A stretch of DNA of 64,000 bases from Rachycentron canadum (lineage: Eukaryota; Chordata; Actinopteri; Carangiformes; Rachycentridae). Positions 1 through 11,064 of the stretch are shown here, piece after piece. A program made the translations under genes and the position numbers. The notes under the pieces were generated by a model. The model saw nothing but the letters and a program-made list of their open reading frames with translations, searched no databases and was not told where the DNA came from. Each line of letters starts with the position of its first letter. Positions within the stretch are counted from its first letter, which is position 1. The stretch spans positions 14,827,701-14,891,700 of the forward strand of contig CM076656.1 in NCBI GenBank assembly GCA_038496675.1, read 5' to 3'.

Positions 1-53
<53 letters not shown>
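1..53. repeat. (GA)n microsatellite
   Basis: Uninterrupted GA dinucleotides after one GAGACA interruption. The tract may begin before the window. Confidence 0.95.
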
Positions 54-56
<3 letters not shown>

Positions 57-1233
57 AATACTGCATTTAACAAATTTATAATCCAGATTGTTGTCCCATG
101 GAGGAAAACACCCTTCAGTCAGACAGCCATCACAATAAGAGCTTGTCTTTTACCATCCTTTTGCACATAATCTTAAAATTTGGTTAAAATGGGACCAGGC
201 CTGCCATCATATCTGCAGGTATGACATACCCACAATCATACAGCAGGTAAGATTGCCCTGTCTGCTCTCCTTTGCTTGGCTATCTGTCCGTGTTTGCTAC
301 CATGGCCCCTCTGGTTTTACAAATGCCATTTTATCTTCCAGTAGAATTTTATATATGCAGTGTGTTTATATTACAATTTTGACAGGGAAGAAATACTACT
401 AAGAGAAATAAATTAGTTAATCAATAAAAAATTTAAATAAATAAATTAGGGTTAGTAATTAAGCTTAGTTTTGACCACCTGATAAATGAGTCTAATATTC
501 ATTGTCCTTCTGGGTCTGATTCGGTCTCCACCAACTCCCGAGAATAATATTGATCAACTCGGTTTGAACTGAATTGAAAAGGGTTAAAAAGCTCAGTCGA
601 GCAGCAGAGTTGACTACTTGACTAATGCTTGTTTGTGGCTTGTCATCACAAGAGATATTTTTCACATTATGCAGTCATTCAATCTTTTGTTAAAACAAAA
701 ATATATCTGTGTATTTATACTTTTTTTTTCTAATTTTCTACATACAAAAACAGATTACTGTGTGATCACTGCATGTTTGCTGCTTACATATTATGGTAAA
801 ATCCTGCATAGTAAGTATATCATTATCAAATTTCTATTAAAATCAGCTTTGATTGCATAAACAATGAAATTCCCATACAGCCCATCATAAATCCAGTAAG
901 GTCAGGTGTTTTAGACTATTGCTATTATGAGACTCAGTGGTGCTCAGTGTACCCCTCACTGTTTTTAACACTTGATGCAGATTGTAATCATCCTGGATTT
1001 CACTTCAATCATCACGTTTAACAACCTCATGAAAAACCAAGAGCAAATAATAATCAATTATTGCCATATTGTCAATGGTCATCATATTTTCTCCACATAT
1101 GAGTAAATGCAATATTTCTAATAGCGATGATACATTTTAAAACACACGAGCAGAGTATGTATCTTTATGACTGTGTTGCTACAGTGACTGTCCATGATAG
1201 TTATTGTTCATCTCACTTTCTCTGTTACTTATA

Positions 1234-1256
1234 AATAATAATAATAATAATAATAA
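1234..1256. repeat. (AAT)n microsatellite
   Basis: About seven AAT units in an AT-rich intron. Confidence 0.9.
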
Positions 1257-1502
1257 CAACTGTGGTACAATTAGTTACCGTTAAGGTCACTATTGGTGCT
1301 GCAAGAAATCAGTGCTGATCTAGAGTGAGGAGAAGCAAGCCTGATCCCACCTGGGTCACAAATAACAGTCAGAAACACATTGAAGGCAGTAATATGCACT
1401 TTTCACATTGAATACTAATGTAGCAATGAACAGAACCTAATTCCTCTTTCAGATCCCAGCACCAAACATCTTGACCAGTTCTTTTTCTTTCATTTTCCAC
1501 AG

Positions 1503-1655
1503 ATCCCCGAGGTGGCCACATTCTCCCTCAGACCACTGACTGGTTGTTTCCTGCTGCTGCCCCTCAGTATTACCTCATCACCCTTGGCTTTAGGAAGCGA
1601 GAGGACGGCCTCTTCCTCAAGAAAATGTACTCAAGGATCTGGCCCTCTCTCCCAG
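1503..1655 (+). CDS. Exon A of an unrecognised multi-exon gene (internal, first seen in window)
   Basis: A strong polypyrimidine tract ending in CCACAG precedes 1503, and the exon ends CCCAG before gtttgt. The reading frame begins with two bases of a split codon and ends with one base, so the downstream intron is phase 1. It encodes about 50 residues, with short patches such as TDWLF, QYYLITLGF, RKRED and KKMYSRIW, which look like a folded amphipathic segment. A second frame is also open throughout (phase 0 at both ends). It was rejected because only the phase-1 frame joins exon B in its obvious coding frame. I do not recognise the family. Upstream exons must lie outside the window. Confidence 0.6.
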
Positions 1656-2084
1656 GTTTGTGTACAGAATGGGTGGTCATTGAATTATTCTTATCTACTC
1701 GTGTGACGGCAATATGGCTCGTTAAGTATAGTACTTCATTGCTATTTAATAGCATTTATTGTAGTTTAACATTCACAAAAAAAAAAAAGAAAGATATACT
1801 AAACTCATTCAACCTAAATGTGAACACAGACGATTTTAGGTATAAATGCACTGATGCACATCAAAATGTGTCACCTGATATCAATGTGCATCAAGTATAA
1901 ACTGCGGTTAGGCCTGATGCTTTAATGTCATTTGGAATAACTGTCAAAGAAAAGTGTCTATTTAACCAGTCATATAAACAATGTGGGCGTACATGTTAAA
2001 GTCATTAAGAGCTTAACTGCTAGGGTAGAAAGTGATGATCAGGACAGAAAGCGATGTTCATTTCTTGGTTCCTTGGTTAGTTAA

Positions 2085-2389
2085 GTGCCATGACACAGTG
2101 GTTACAGTGTTGCCTCACAGCAGGAAGATTGGGTGCAGGCCTGGGGTCTTTGTATTTTGTTGTGCGAGGGTTCCCTCCTGGTACTCCACCTTCCTCCCAC
2201 AATCCAAAGGCATGTCTTAATTAAGTTTGGGGACTCAATTTACCCAAAGAAATGGGTTGTGGCCCTACGTGTCTGCAATAGCCTGGCAACCTGTCCAAGT
2301 CAAGGTTGTACCCTACCCAGTGTCTGATGGGATTGGTTTAGCCCTCACCGCAAACCTGCACAGTGTAGATAATGATGGATGGATGGATG
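2085..2389 (+). mobile_element. Dispersed teleost repeat of the 'ggcacagtggtgcagtggt' type, diverged copy
   Basis: The text follows a very common fish repeat in order: a gacacagtggttacagtg start, ttgcctcacagcaggaag, a diverged copy of the phrase tactccggcttcctcccaca, caatccaaaggcatg, a tggcaacctgtccaagtcaaggttgtaccc-like phrase, and a terminal gatggatggatgg run. It is recognised from memory of the consensus, not from a search. Two further copies lie at 41265-41515 (+) and 60532-60806 (antisense). The ORFs inside are not genes. Confidence 0.75.
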
Positions 2390-3023
2390 TCCCAAGATGA
2401 AGTATGGAGGTGTTAGTGGCCAATGAGCAACAATGGTACCGACATACATTCCTACCTATAGAAGAATAACTTCAAATGGACAAAAGTGATGCATGAAAAA
2501 ATGCAGCCCTTTTTTGAACAGACCCACTCCATTTCTGACCTTTAATTTAACCACCAAATAAAGTGGTTTAATATGGACAATTACAATCATGTTTCTGAAG
2601 AGTTATCAGATCTCAAGAATTAATGTGGAGATAATGCACAGAAATGATAAATTACGATAGCCAAAGATGTAACATATCGGGATGTCCTGCTAATTAATAA
2701 CTTCTTTAACTGACTAAAGTTAAATATAATGTTGTGTTGTATATTGGTGTAACTGCACGGACATTTACATGGCTACATTTTCAAGCATGTTATAGACATA
2801 ATATAAAAACCCACCCGCCCGAAGATGCACAGCATTTACAATGTACCTCATTACCTTTTCCTTCAGAAAGAAAGTAGTTTAGTGGGTCAGAGACGCTCTG
2901 GTTTTAGAAAATGGGGTTTTCTGTGCAAAAGGGGAGTTATGCATGCATGAGTAACATCAAGTGGTCAAAAGATTCATGTTATTGTATTTACCAAGCTTGC
3001 ATGGGTATAGCCAGGCCAAGATT

Positions 3024-3042
3024 TGTGTGTGTGTGTGTGTGT
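3024..3042. repeat. (GT)n microsatellite
   Basis: About nine GT units in the intron upstream of exon B. Confidence 0.9.
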
Positions 3043-3233
3043 TGTTGGAGCTTTGTAGTGCAATGCCTTCTGGCGTGGTGGTTTCTATAGTATCACCATT
3101 ATAGTGTCATCAGTCCCTTACATGGGCTGTAGCACACATGGGTTAACAATGACAGGCATGTCTGTGCAGTATTCCCCTGGCCATGTTTATCTGAGGTGCT
3201 GGTAAAATCTCAATGCTCTCCAAAAATAAAAGA

Positions 3234-3257
3234 CTAACCCTAACCCTAACCCTAACT
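3234..3257. repeat. Short telomere-like (CCCTAA)n tract
   Basis: Three complete CCCTAA units plus partial ends, in an intron. The vertebrate telomere repeat is TTAGGG, so this is an interstitial telomere-like sequence, but very short. Confidence 0.8.
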
Positions 3258-3561
3258 CAGAGGCCCACTACTGAGCTTTGAGTTGAATTTAAATTAGACT
3301 TTTTATTTTCAAACAGTTTTTGAATGTTTCAGAATGCAAGAGAAATAAGTCATTCGACAAAAAGGTCTTAATATAACTGGTATAAAGGGACAAATCAGTT
3401 ATTTGTCAGAATTTTAAAAACAAAAGGTTTCGCCCTATGTGGCGGTGGAAGTAAACTGCGTGATGTCCAGGTATTCAAGTCATTGTAGGTTGAGGAACAC
3501 AATGTGGTACAAAGTGATACACAGCTAATGACTGGTGTCTTTGTGTGTTCCGTTAAAAAAG

Positions 3562-3692
3562 ACACAGGAGGACAAGGAACGCTGCTAAGTCCCAAACAGC
3601 AACACATGGAAGAGGTGGAAACTCAAAAGATACGTGACATGTACGAGAAGATGCTGCCCATCCTGGATCTGATGCACGCCACCCAGATTAAT
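3562..3692 (+). CDS. Exon B of the unrecognised gene
   Basis: The exon lies between an acceptor (aaaaaag at 3560-3561) and a textbook donor gtgagt at 3693. It starts with two bases that complete the codon left by exon A, and ends on a codon boundary. It encodes about 43 residues; the second half (MEEVETQKIRDMYEKMLPIL onward) is strongly helical and acidic/basic in alternation. A second usable AG lies six bases downstream (acacag, exon start 3568) in the same phase, so two-residue length variants are possible. The helical composition, donor quality and phase match to exon A make this one of the better exons. Function is unknown. Confidence 0.72.
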
Positions 3693-4034
3693 GTGAGTAG
3701 GGGGGAAAAGACGCACAAACACAAATTAGCTCATGTAAGAATATATCACTATCCCTACAAAACAAATTAGTTTGACGTTATAGCTCATGATTTAAATATT
3801 GTACAGGGCATGTTCCCCTGTTTGTAACTAAAAGCAATTTATTTCCATAACAAATTGAGTTGCAGAGTTTTACAGTTGTACACAGTAGCAATACTGTTTT
3901 CTTCTTCGCTGACAACTGCATTAATAACTTTATTGTAATAGCCCTGCTGTACTTATTAGGCTAGTGTCAAAGCATTGACATTATTTGTAAATTCTGCGAT
4001 TGCCACATAGCCAACTTTAGCTTTAATAGCTATC

Positions 4035-4160
4035 TTCAGGCGGCGTTGCATTTTTCAATACAAGAGGTTTTAATACATTCTCTGAGCAGTGCTACTAACT
4101 CAGGGCAGACTGGATGCTACAGTGACTCAGCGTCTGAACTGTCTAGAGGAGACTGGTAAG
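4035..4160. repeat. Unnamed dispersed repeat, copy 1
   Basis: From TTCAGGCGGCGTTGCATTT to about GAGACTGG this matches 13177-13285 by eye at roughly three bases in four. Shared blocks include GTTGCATTT, ACAAGAGGT, CTCTGAGCAG, GCAGAC and CAGTGAC/TAGTGAC. The family is not known to me; the flanks show no clear terminal repeats or target duplication. Confidence 0.6.
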
Positions 4161-4478
4161 TAAACAGCTGTTAATGCTAATGTTGGCTATGTAGCATTAG
4201 CAAAACATAAAAGAGCCTAATCAGCAGAGAGGAAGCTGCTGTCCCATAATGGCTCATAATGGCTCTGGCTAAATGCTACAGTACAGATGGTGAGTCCTTC
4301 AGCTGTGACTTGAGGTGAGGTGACTTTATTTGATTGGTTGGTTAGAGTGTGAAATCAAATTTCATAGTTTTATCACATTTTATTGTTATCACCATATTTT
4401 TGCCCCTGCACTTCCCCCCTTTTAACAATGTAAATCAAACATGACTGCATTACACAGCATCTGATTGCATTTTTATAA

Positions 4479-4567
4479 GTTATAAGTACTTTTACGTGAG
4501 TAAAATTTATTTTATGTCATATTATTTGTACTTGAGAACAATTTTCCAGTACTCTTTCCACCCTTCG
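4479..4567. mobile_element. hAT-like fish repeat fragment ('acttttacttgagtaaaat' type)
   Basis: The phrases agtacttttacgtgagtaaa, gtacttgag and agtactctttccaccc match a high-copy fish element that I recall as a non-autonomous hAT. It is a short internal or end fragment. A relative is at 59268-59390. Confidence 0.5.
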
Positions 4568-5124
4568 TCATAATATCATCTCAACATGTTGACATATTAT
4601 CGTCTTAAAAAAGTTTATATGGCTCACTGCCATTAAACAGTTGCCTTGTCACACATCCAACAAAAACAGAGCAATATTAGCATTCATTTCAAGCCATAAT
4701 AAATGTTGATCTCAAAAAAATGAGTTTGAGTCATGAGATTGTACCAAACAGTGCAGTTGTGGGCCATAAAACCGTAGCAACAACTGTATATTGCCCCAAA
4801 GATTTGCAGGGCACTACAGAGTTGGGTGATAGATTCTCTGTTGGTTCATCATTATCACTTTTATATTGTTAATATATGAAAAAATATTGTTTAGAGCAGG
4901 TAATGTCTTTTTTTTTATACTCTCAGTGATAAGAAAAATAGAAACAGCATCCAGATTCAGCTTCATCTCCATAGTCATTGTTGAACATGTTTTTTTTTTC
5001 TTCTTTTTATGTAAATATGATGTAGTCTAATCAATAAGTCAAACACCACTAAAGCTTAGGTTGAAAATGTACAAGAGAGTTGTGTCATAACAAATACATT
5101 TTTAACTGGGGTTGGCCCATGAAC

Positions 5125-5148
5125 CTTTTTTTTTTTTTTTTTTTTTTT
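5125..5148. repeat. Poly-T tract
   Basis: 24 consecutive T in an intron; low complexity. Confidence 0.95.
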
Positions 5149-5462
5149 ATGGCAGCACCAACCACCATACAAGCTATAAAAGCATTGAAATAAACAATAC
5201 TCAGCTCTCGAATGAATCTTGGGAAAACATCTTGCCACATCTAAAGACAGACCCAGTTGTTATTTGCGTACCTTGGCACTGACTTCAGAGCTCGCTGGCT
5301 ACCCTCCAAAATGGGCTTAATCATCCACGTCTGAAGCAAACCCACAAATCCTAAACGCTCCAAAGTCCATTAATCCATTGTCTTGATTACGGAACATTCA
5401 AATAACATTCGACTTCATCCTGTTATGTGATTTATTCGGTTTGTTCAGCATTTCATTTGCAG

Positions 5463-5539
5463 GATAATGTGTTCATCTTTCTTATAAGTGAATCACCTGC
5501 AAGGAAACCGTTGAACCTTAGACCAGACCATTCAAACAG
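5463..5539 (+). CDS. Candidate exon C of the unrecognised gene
   Basis: This 77-base exon lies between ttcatttgcag and the donor CAAACAG|gtatat. It starts in phase 0, matching exon B, and ends in phase 2, matching the best acceptor of exon D. It would encode DNVFIFLISESPARKPLNL and a few more residues (hydrophobic start, then a basic/proline-rich end). Its inclusion rests on splice signals and on the phase chain, not on a recognised protein. An overlapping upstream AG (5447-5448) exists but breaks the phase. If this exon is false, exon D could join exon B directly through an alternative acceptor at 8333-8334. Confidence 0.45.
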
Positions 5540-8283
5540 GTATATGGGTTATACAGCTACTGGAGTTCTTATTATTCCAGATTTGTTAAAAGAAGAGACA
5601 AATGATACATAACCAAGGAAAAAAAGATTAGAGGATTAAAAAAGTTAAAGTGAAAAAGGAGAAGGAGCAGGATGTACGAATGTAGTGGTCGTGGCTGTGA
5701 TGATGGTCTTGCTAAAACAGTCAAATCCTTATTGACACGGCTTGACATTCTTTTCATCTTGTTCCTGGAGTTGTTCAATTTGTGAAATTAATGTCAATGA
5801 GTAATCACTATAATTACTTAATTAATCATATATAATTAAATATATGCATCATTAGCACTGACCATTAATGACTTTCTTCTGTGAAATGGCATACATCTCC
5901 ATCTGTTGCTTCATTATGTACCTTTACCTTATAGCTGACAGCAGGCATACCATTCGTCAGCCTTAATTTCTGTCTTTGTTACCTTTTTACTTATTTCCCA
6001 CAAGATGAATGTGCTTTGTATTCTGACGAAACAGCTTCAGCACAAAAGACTGTATTATCCTAGTTCCGTCCTATTTTTTTCTCTCGGTGTGCTCCAGCCA
6101 TCATGGCTTTAGAAAGGCTCCAGATACTGGACGTGACTGTTCCAAAGAGGCGGAATGAGTATATTAAATTACAGTAAGAGCAGTGGCTAACCGCATTTCA
6201 CGTACATACACCAGTGAATCAGGCTGTCCCAAATATTTTGACTTGTCAAGCAAGGTGCCAGTAATGCATTTCATAGAGGATACCTGAGGGGGTCTGTTCT
6301 GTGATCGTACTGGATGACGCAGGGGCTAAGAACCTTTATGGAATCTATTACGGGATAATACTGGGGTACATATCAACAAAGTGCCTTACACCAACAAATT
6401 GAAAATATCACTCCGCTTTTTTTATAAAAATATTCCAAATTCCAAATATAGTCATTTGAAGGCCATTGTAGACTCAAGCAGTCACTTGATATTTCTGATG
6501 TTTTCTGACTGCCAAGCATTTCCAATCCAGTTTAGGTTGTGAAAGTGGATTTGTGCCTATCATCGTCTTATTTAAGATTGGCCTCTAATAATAAGGACAC
6601 CTGAGCTCTGACAAAGGACTTCGGACTGAGGAGGGGGACACATGTAGCTCTGTTTTAGTAGACTCCAAGAATAAAATAATTTCATCTAAAAATGATGATG
6701 ACACTAAATCATGTGTCCTCTTTAAACCCTATTTTGGGGCGAAGTCACCAAACTTCGTAAAAAGGGTTTTATTTTACTTCTATATATACAGTTTTTATGA
6801 CCTGGTGAGCTTCGGAAGTGCAGTTCTCAAGTGGCTCTCTCCCTGTTCATATATATAGGAGCCTGGTCTTGTTTGCAAAGATGGCTGCTGAGTGCCTAGA
6901 CTTGCCCGTGTAAGGACTTTGGCTGAGCCTACAGTTTTATAATTGCGACATGTTTTGAAACTGTGACAGAAAGAAAGGTTTAGGGATTGCTGTCAACCTC
7001 AAAAAATAGCTAATACCACTGCACTTTGCTACATGGAATTACTCAGTCTTTCCAGGGGAGATAATATGACGGAGCATACTGCCTCTTCCTCCGACAGACT
7101 GGTCTTCTTTCCTCTCATTTACTAATTGCTGGACTGGTGGCGTCATTACTTACTTGTGTGACACGTGCTTATCCTCCAGCGGCAAATCAAAACGTCTGGT
7201 GAGATTCATTCATTTTATTACTTATTCCAGACTTAAATGGCTCCAGATTTAAATGGTTCCTGTCTCAAATCAATTCAGTTTCATGTTTGTTATGCAAAAC
7301 ACAGCATCTGTGTTGTAAATATGCTCAGTTTTGAATTGTCTAATATACACTGGATATAAACTGACCTCAGTAGCTTTGCAGAGCCAGTACAAGGTAATGA
7401 AGTCTAGCAGTCATGAAAGGAGGGAGACTGATTGAGAAAAGAGGAGGTGCAGTGTAACGTCTGCAGTGGACAGATCTGGCCAGGCCCCCACGCACTGGCT
7501 TTAATCCTTCTCAGACTTATCCAGCTCAAGTAGTACCGGTTGTATAGGCAGTAGGTGGAGATGGGCGTCCTGCCCCACCCACGTCCAGTGGGTCACCTTA
7601 GTCCAGAAGAAATGGGAATTTCAGATGCTTGCCATTTATTGGGGTAAAAGAGATTTTGCAATCATTCACAAGCCTGTAGTCACAGCTCAACCTTTGTACA
7701 CATCATATACGTCTGCATGACAAATTCACATTTTTACATGTGTACAAAAATTTTCACTTTTTTTGTATTTTGTAAAACATAAAAAACAATAACTGAATAA
7801 AAAGATACTATGTGAACCAATTATATTATATACAAAGACACAAAGACTGAAACATGTCAGATCATTGTCATCAGTCTACAATGTACAGGTCACTCCATCA
7901 GTTAGATATTTTTCTAATTCACTGCTGTTCACTTCCCTGACTTTCAGCAACCCCAGAGAATAGGTGTGTCCTTTGCTCAAAGCTGTGGCACTTGAACTGA
8001 TTAAGGACACGAAGAGTGTTTTTTTTTTTGTTTTTTTTTTTTTTTTATTTCTGGTCCATTGAGGCTGTTGTGGAACATGAGATTTACTTGTTTAACTAGC
8101 TGAAAAATGTCTGAAGCCAATTCTCTTTATTCTGACAATGTCTAACAATGACATGGAAACATTCTGTATATTCTTGTTGCCAATAGCACTATTTTTCTTT
8201 CAAATGTCACACTGTTTCCCGAATTGAGTGAAGCCATCATGTTAGTTGCAAGTACCTATGTGTGTCTAAGTGTGTGTGTGTCT

Positions 8284-8317
<34 letters not shown>

Positions 8318-8330
8318 GTGTCCTCCTCAG
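5540..8330 (+). other. Intron between exons C and D
   Basis: Phase-2 intron. It contains a splice-bounded open segment at 6098-6173 that does not fit the phase chain, T-rich runs near 8019-8046, and a GT microsatellite at 8271-8316 next to the exon D acceptor. I see no recognisable mobile element in its central 2 kb. Confidence 0.4.
8271..8316. repeat. (GT)n microsatellite beside the exon D acceptor
   Basis: Two GT runs separated by a TCTAA interruption. The second ends only about 14 bases before the AG of exon D, so it occupies the region where the branch point and pyrimidine tract would be. Confidence 0.95.
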
Positions 8331-8475
8331 GCAGCCTCACAAGACATTGCATAGCTTTTCATTAGAGTATGTGCTGAAAAACCTAAAATCTGCTGTGGAT
8401 TCTGTTTGTTTCCCTCTTGCTTGCTCAATAGTGACACAAATACAGCACAGAGACCTCGGGGAGTACAAGCTATCT
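8331..8475 (+). CDS. Candidate exon D of the unrecognised gene
   Basis: Acceptor gtcctcctcag at 8329-8330; the exon begins with one base completing a codon (phase 2), consistent with exon C. It encodes 48 residues with a regular amphipathic helical look (LEYVLKNLKSAVDSVCFPL, then IVTQIQHRDLGEYKLS). It ends on a codon boundary before gtgtgttg, a weak donor; reading on gives a stop two codons later, so some donor near here is required. Phase 0 at the end matches exon E. The composition is convincing; the splice sites are not strong. Confidence 0.55.
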
Positions 8476-8673
8476 GTGTGTTGATGTCTGTGTTGGTACA
8501 TGTGTGTTATTTAGACTCCATTAACCTCCACCAGCTAGAAGTCATCTGGGATTTGGCGAGAGGAGTGTCCCTTGCAAAAATGGAAAAAAGAAAAAAAAAA
8601 CACAAAGAAATGGTGGAGGAAGAATGTCACAATGAATTCCAGCACATTCTTTAATTATTGCTAGGATGAGTTA

Positions 8674-8691
8674 TCTCTCTCTCTCTCTCTC
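8674..8691. repeat. (TC)n microsatellite
   Basis: Nine TC units followed by GTG-rich sequence. Confidence 0.9.
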
Positions 8692-10859
8692 CCTTATTCG
8701 TGGGTGTGGGTGTGTGCATGTGTATGTGTATGTGTGTGCTGGGTGGGTCTTGAGCCAAGTGCATGGCATAGTGAACATCTCCATTGTCTGCAGATTCTCA
8801 AGTTCACTACGCAGGGGGAAGAAAACCAGAAGTTGTTGCATCTTCTCATATGATAGGAAATCTGTCAAAAGATTCTTTATCTGTTGTGTTATTCAAGAAA
8901 CCTGCATTGTCATTGCTGGTAGGAAATGACTTTTCATCTGAAGGAATCAATTGAACAAATGTACTGTTAGATCTTTCCACACTTTACTTATTCCTGTTAC
9001 CGGAAGGCAGTGGTTTGGTCGCACACCTACAGTATCTGAACTTGTGTCAGTCTCAGTCCATACTCTGTGATATTCAGACTGCAAAAATATTGCACCTAAC
9101 GCAATCCAACCAACACTGTTGACGAAGCTCATTGAGAGTAACAAAAGACATTAACTGTTTTCAGAGGCCGAGTATAAGTCAGCATAGCAAGTCAACTGAC
9201 CTTTTTGTGTATAATCAGTGGAATTACCCATTAAATTTGGGGGTTGGTAATTAAAAACAAATTACCACGGAGCCTACCTGTCTGAAGAGGATGATGAGAC
9301 ACGATGAAGCATTTAGTGTGTCATGTAAAGGACAGGATTGGGAGGTGGGTATTTTATTGGTTTTAACAATTAATTAGCAATTGGGGGGGAAAAAATTAAC
9401 CACATTCATAACAATGAAATAGCCACAAACATTAATACTCCTGTCCCAGCCATTTCTTGTGCACATCTATAAAGTATAATTTGGACCCACAAAGTCCATC
9501 TGGACAAAATTTGCCAGACATTGTTATGCCAGACGTGTGCACCTAGTTTTCTATGCAATGAGCGAGTTCGAATAGGCTCTTGGGCAGGTTCCCTCATTGA
9601 TCTCAGGAATTTACTTGCTGAGTCAAATTTTACCATAACTGATAGAACCGATGCCCCAAAACTGTGAAAATAACACTCAAAGTATGAAAAACAAAATGAA
9701 AATTAATGTTTTCATTTATTTTTGTACCACTCAGTGTGCATGATTATCACTTCATCAGTTCATCCGCACTAAAAAGAATGTTGGGGCGTTTTGCTGCTTC
9801 TAATTGAGCCAGTAATTTCACTGTGTTCTCACAGCTTCTTAATTTTAAATGAGAAGTTTCCAGCTATTTTCTTATATTTATACGCTATAGTTTTGTCCAT
9901 CCTAATGGACCTAATCCTAATTATCCTTACCATCAGCCTTTTTAACAGCCGGTTTTGTCAGCAGAATACTCGAGACTGTTTTGCAATGGGATCACATTAG
10001 CCATGGCATGTGAAAACATGTTGACCTTCCACCCCATGAGTACTCAGTAGCTACTGCATTATTATATTACTGAGTGCTCGCTATTCATGGATCAGATCAT
10101 GAAAAGTTTTGCGACTGTATTATACACCTGCATAACTACTCAAACATCTATGTGGTAGTTCCTGCTACTGTGTGTGTCGCTTGGTCCACATTTCACCATA
10201 ATGACACCCACAGACACTCAAGGGGAAAGCAATACCAGTCACGCTGTCATGGCTGGTAACAACTCCTCATTGCTGAACCAGTATCCGATACCTGAATCCA
10301 TATGCGTCAACATCCACAGTAACAGCTGACAAACATTATGTCAGAAATTATCAATATGCAGTAGCAAACATGGTGAAGGAATACAAACAATGTAAACATG
10401 TTGGATTTTTAGATTGAATTGTTCCTTAATCTAAGGAATAAATTGGTGCATGTGTTGCTCTTATCCAATTTGTAGATGAGCCTCATAAATCATAACTTAC
10501 AAAACTAACTTTTCTATTCAATTAGGCAAATTCAATGTGACAAAAAAAAATCAGAGCAGAAATTGATGAGGCAGGTAAGTCACTCTTCATCCATCTTGCC
10601 AGTACATTAATCAGACATTATGAGGTAGTGTCATCGAGCCGCTTCGCCAACATACTGGCTCGGTGCTGCTCGTGCCTCTTTGACTGCATCATCTGTGCGT
10701 CTGTTTGCAGTAATTATTGGCACCTTTAAAACTGAGCCAGTCCCAGTGGCCTTCCACAGAAACTGCTGACAAATGGTATGGAATGGATTCATCACTTCCA
10801 ACCAGAGAAAATTGTTGCTGTCATGAACAAATAGTTTTTTTGTTTTGTTTTTGTTTTTT

Positions 10860-10877
10860 CTCTCTCTCTCTCTCTCT
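10860..10877. repeat. (TC)n microsatellite
   Basis: Nine TC units following a T/G-rich run. Confidence 0.9.
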
Positions 10878-11002
10878 TTTGGCTTTGTAATCTGAAACAT
10901 CCACCACCATGTCTGCTATGGACAACTACAGCCACTGCCAACTTTCTTCCAATGAGACTAGCTTTTGGCTGCTCAAAAACTTGCATGAAAGTGCCAGATG
11001 AC

Positions 11003-11064
11003 ATTATATGCTAATTTGCATATAATACTATCTGTCTCTCTGCTAAGAACAGATTCTTAGCAGA
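11003..11064. other. Two adjacent inverted repeats, one with POU-octamer text
   Basis: The first has perfect 9-bp arms (11003-11011 and 11018-11026) around TAATTT and contains the octamer ATTTGCAT (11014-11021) and the related ATGCTAAT (11008-11015). The second has perfect 11-bp arms (11039-11049, 11054-11064) around CAGA. Both sit in an intron; any regulatory or structural role is inference. Confidence 0.5.

Larger units (their letters stand above)
1..1502. other. AT-rich intronic stretch, no gene seen
   Basis: This stretch precedes the first exon I can support and is probably intron of the + strand gene. It opens with a (GA)n run and has a short (AAT)n run near 1234-1256. Its last 30 bases before 1503 are a good polypyrimidine tract and acceptor. 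Short ORFs here have no protein-like composition. I see no exon, RNA gene or named repeat in it. Confidence 0.5.
1656..3561 (+). other. Intron between exons A and B
   Basis: Phase-1 intron, donor gtttgt at 1656 and acceptor at 3560-3561. It holds a diverged copy of a common fish repeat (2085-2389), a GT run (3024-3042) and a short telomere-like tract (3234-3257). The rest is AT-rich with nothing I can name. Confidence 0.5.
3693..5462 (+). other. Intron between exons B and C
   Basis: Phase-0 intron. It contains one copy of an unnamed repeat shared with 13.2 kb (4035-4160), a fragment resembling a hAT-type fish repeat (4479-4567), and a 24-base T run at 5125-5148. Nothing else is recognisable. 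Confidence 0.45.

Noticed and set aside
1512..1706. Second open frame across exon A (phase 0 at both ends)
   Set aside because: It cannot join exon B in exon B's clear coding frame; the phase-1 frame can.
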